DNA from: an uncultured Prevotellaceae bacterium | GTDB taxonomy: Bacteria; Bacteroidota; Bacteroidia; Bacteroidales; Bacteroidaceae | Direction: 5' to 3' | Length of the DNA: 5,999 nt | Assembly: GCA_946415695.1 (NCBI GenBank) | Contig: CAMKTM010000154.1 | Location: 1-5,999, forward strand | Shown here: piece after piece, positions 4,591-5,999 of the stretch | How positions within the stretch are numbered: the stretch's first letter is position 1 | Layout: the number at the start of each line of letters is the position of its first letter | The notes under the pieces: generated by a model | The model's input: the letters and a program-made list of their open reading frames with translations, nothing else | Databases searched by the model: none | What the model was told of the DNA's origin: nothing | Position numbers and translations under genes: made by a program

Positions 4591-5721
4591 TTACGTTAGT
4601 GCCGCCTTCAGTTTATCTACGAAGCTGTCGGCTTCGGCTTTGGTCAGGCACAGAGGCGGCAGCAGGCGGAGCACGTTTGTCCCAGAGCAACCGGTGAAGC
4701 AATGCTGTTCCTTGACCAGTCGCTGCCGCGGTTCTTTGTAGGGGATGTCCAGTTCGATGCCAATCATCAAGCCCTCGCCGCGCACTTCCACCACATGAGG
4801 CAGCCCGGCCGAGCGCAAGGTTTCCATGAGATAAGCGCCCACCTCGGCCGCATTCTCCACGAGGTGCTCCTGCTCCATGATGTCGAGGACGGCGATGGCT
4901 CCGGCACAAGCCAAGTGGTTGCCGCCGAAGGTCGTGCCAAGCTGGCCATAGACGGCCGTGAACTTGGGACTGATGAGCACGCCGCCCATCGGGAAGCCGT
5001 TGCAGATGCCCTTGGCTACGGTGATGATGTCGGGACGTACGCCGAGATGCTGATGCGCGAAAAACTTGCCGCTGCGGCCGTAGCCACATTGTATCTCGTC
5101 GCAGATGAGCACCGTGTTGTGTTCGTCGCAAAGCTTACGAAGTGCTTGCAGGAAGTCAGCGCTGGCCATGCGGATGCCGCCAACGCCCTGAATGCACTCC
5201 ACGATGCAGGCACACACATCGCCCTTCTCTATCTCGCGTTCCCACGCATTTATGTCGTTGAGAGGCAGATAGGTGACGTGCCCGTTGGCATTGATTGGCG
5301 CGATGATCTTCGGGTTGTTCGTCGCCTCGACGGCCAGAGAGGTGCGGCCGTGGAAGGCTTTCTCCAAGGAGAGGATGCGGGTGCGGCCGTTGTAGAACGA
5401 CGACAGCTTCAAGGCGTTCTCGTTGGCCTCAGCGCCGCTGTTGATGAGGAAAAGGCTGTAATCCTCGTAGCCGCAAGCCTTGCCGAGCCGTCGCGCCAGT
5501 TCCTTCTGCAAGGGGTTCTGCACAGAGTTGCTGTAGAAGCCAAGCATATTCAACTGCTTTGTCATGGCCTCCACATAATGCGGATGGCAATGGCCGACAC
5601 TGATGACGGCGTGACCGCCATAGAGGTCGAGGTATTCTTGTCCCTCGCAGTCCCAGACGCGGCAGCCCTTGCCACGGGCTATCGTCACGTCCATGAGGGG
5701 ATAAACATCAAAAAGTTTCAT
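4591..5721 (-). CDS. argD: N-acylornithine (acetyl- or succinylornithine) aminotransferase
   Basis: This PLP-dependent class III aminotransferase converts N-acyl-glutamate semialdehyde to N-acylornithine using glutamate as amino donor, in arginine synthesis. Visible motifs are GGHAVISVGHCHP (35-47), INSGAEANENALKLS (93-107, phosphate contact), FHGRT (123-127), ICDEIQCGYGRSGKFFA (206-222, Asp208 to the PLP ring), VAKGICNGFPMGG (235-247, Schiff-base Lys237), TTFGGNHLA (263-271) and NVLRLLPPL (349-357, substrate carboxylate arginine). Length 376 is close to the usual 380-405, and the start at 5721 fits MKLFDVYP. Bacteroides is known to use succinylated intermediates (N-succinylornithine transcarbamylase), so the substrate here may be succinyl- rather than acetylornithine; this is inference. 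It lies 48 bases after argC. Confidence 0.95.
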   Translation of the reverse strand: MKLFDVYPLMDVTIARGKGCRVWDCEGQEYLDLYGGHAVISVGHCHPHYVEAMTKQLNMLGFYSNSVQNPLQKELARRLGKACGYEDYSLFLINSGAEANENALKLSSFYNGRTRILSLEKAFHGRTSLAVEATNNPKIIAPINANGHVTYLPLNDINAWEREIEKGDVCACIVECIQGVGGIRMASADFLQALRKLCDEHNTVLICDEIQCGYGRSGKFFAHQHLGVRPDIITVAKGICNGFPMGGVLISPKFTAVYGQLGTTFGGNHLACAGAIAVLDIMEQEHLVENAAEVGAYLMETLRSAGLPHVVEVRGEGLMIGIELDIPYKEPRQRLVKEQHCFTGCSGTNVLRLLPPLCLTKAEADSFVDKLKAALT

Positions 5722-5770
5722 TTCGTTTTCTTTCGTTATGACGTTATAACGTTGTTTCGTTATTACGAAT
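5721..5770. repeat. Octamer array filling the argC-argD gap
   Basis: Five 8-bp units, loosely conserved (TTTCGTTA, TGACGTTA, TAACGTTG, TTTCGTTA, TTACGAAT), occupy 5731-5770. A further TTTCGTTT lies at 5721-5728, two bases out of phase. The array begins at the last base of the argD start codon complement and reaches the first base of the argC stop. It also holds near-palindromic GACGTTATAACGTT (5740-5753). No Shine-Dalgarno sequence is seen before argD; its leader is AAAGAAAACGAA. Confidence 0.6.
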
Positions 5771-5999
5771 CAAAAGGCAGATGCCTTCAGTCTCAAGCCT
5801 TCAGTCTCGTCGAGGCCGAACATGAGGTTCATGTTCTGCACGGCCTGTCCGACGGCTCCCTTCAGGAGGTTGTCGATGCAAGAAATCATCAGGAGCTGGT
5901 CATCAAACTTCTCCACATAGACCAGAGCCTTGTTGGTGTTGACCACTTGCTTCATGTCGGGACTCTTCGTGACGAAGTGCGTGAAGGCAGCGTCCCTGT
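5770..5999 (-). CDS. argC: N-acyl-gamma-glutamyl-phosphate reductase, C-terminal part only
   Basis: Only the last 75 residues and the TGA stop (5770-5772) are in the window; the gene continues past the right edge. The visible part includes VNTNKALVYVEKFDDQLLMISCIDNLLKGAVGQAVQNMNLMFGL, read in short pieces. IDNLLKGAVGQAVQNMN is the conserved ArgC C-terminal signature, and GLRLKASAF is a typical end. The enzyme reduces N-acyl-gamma-glutamyl phosphate with NADPH to the semialdehyde used by ArgD, which follows directly. The catalytic cysteine and histidine would lie outside the window. The reading frame is open to the edge, so the ATG at 5955 is internal and not the start. Confidence 0.93.
   Translation of the reverse strand, partial: RDAAFTHFVTKSPDMKQVVNTNKALVYVEKFDDQLLMISCIDNLLKGAVGQAVQNMNLMFGLDETEGLRLKASAF

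Overview
The window looks like a chromosomal segment from a member of the Bacteroidales, most likely a Prevotella-type organism. The evidence is the gene order (argC-argD-proC-proB-proA on one strand), starts that mostly lack a Shine-Dalgarno sequence, promoter-like TAnnTTTG boxes, a Prevotella-style secreted-protein leader, and abundant 7-8 bp tandem arrays and GC-rich palindromic repeats. This is inferred from sequence character; no species can be assigned.

Layout. Positions 1-372 hold no convincing gene. They carry a GC-rich double-hairpin repeat (13-86), octamer arrays (about 104-192), two weak promoter candidates and a heptamer array (319-389) that runs through the start codon of a 175-residue protein of unknown function (373-900, + strand). 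Positions 901-1511 are noncoding on both strands as far as can be seen, but hold several hairpins, including a strong terminator (1148-1198). On the minus strand follow a truncated secreted-protein remnant (1512-1679) and then, reading right to left from the window edge, the 3' end of argC (5770-5999), argD (4591-5721), proC (3793-4533), proB (2983-3756) and proA (1721-3001).

How the genes work together. ArgC and ArgD act in the N-acylated branch from glutamate to ornithine and arginine. ProB, ProA and ProC convert glutamate to proline. The five genes are co-oriented with gaps of 48, 57 and 36 bases and one 19-base overlap, so they probably form one glutamate-family operon. The promoter lies outside the window.

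Most notable. Each of the three intercistronic gaps contains a 7- or 8-bp-period tandem array, and two of these arrays supply the start codon of the next gene. The proA reading frame has also absorbed two kinds of repeat that otherwise look intergenic: an 89-bp double-hairpin element (about residues 158-187) and a 7-bp-unit array (residues 295-308). Both stay in frame, and the catalytic motifs appear intact. The first resembles, by analogy, the in-frame palindromic elements known from Rickettsia. The second could make proA prone to frameshifting by unit slippage. No defence system, CRISPR array, transposase, tRNA or rRNA was seen.
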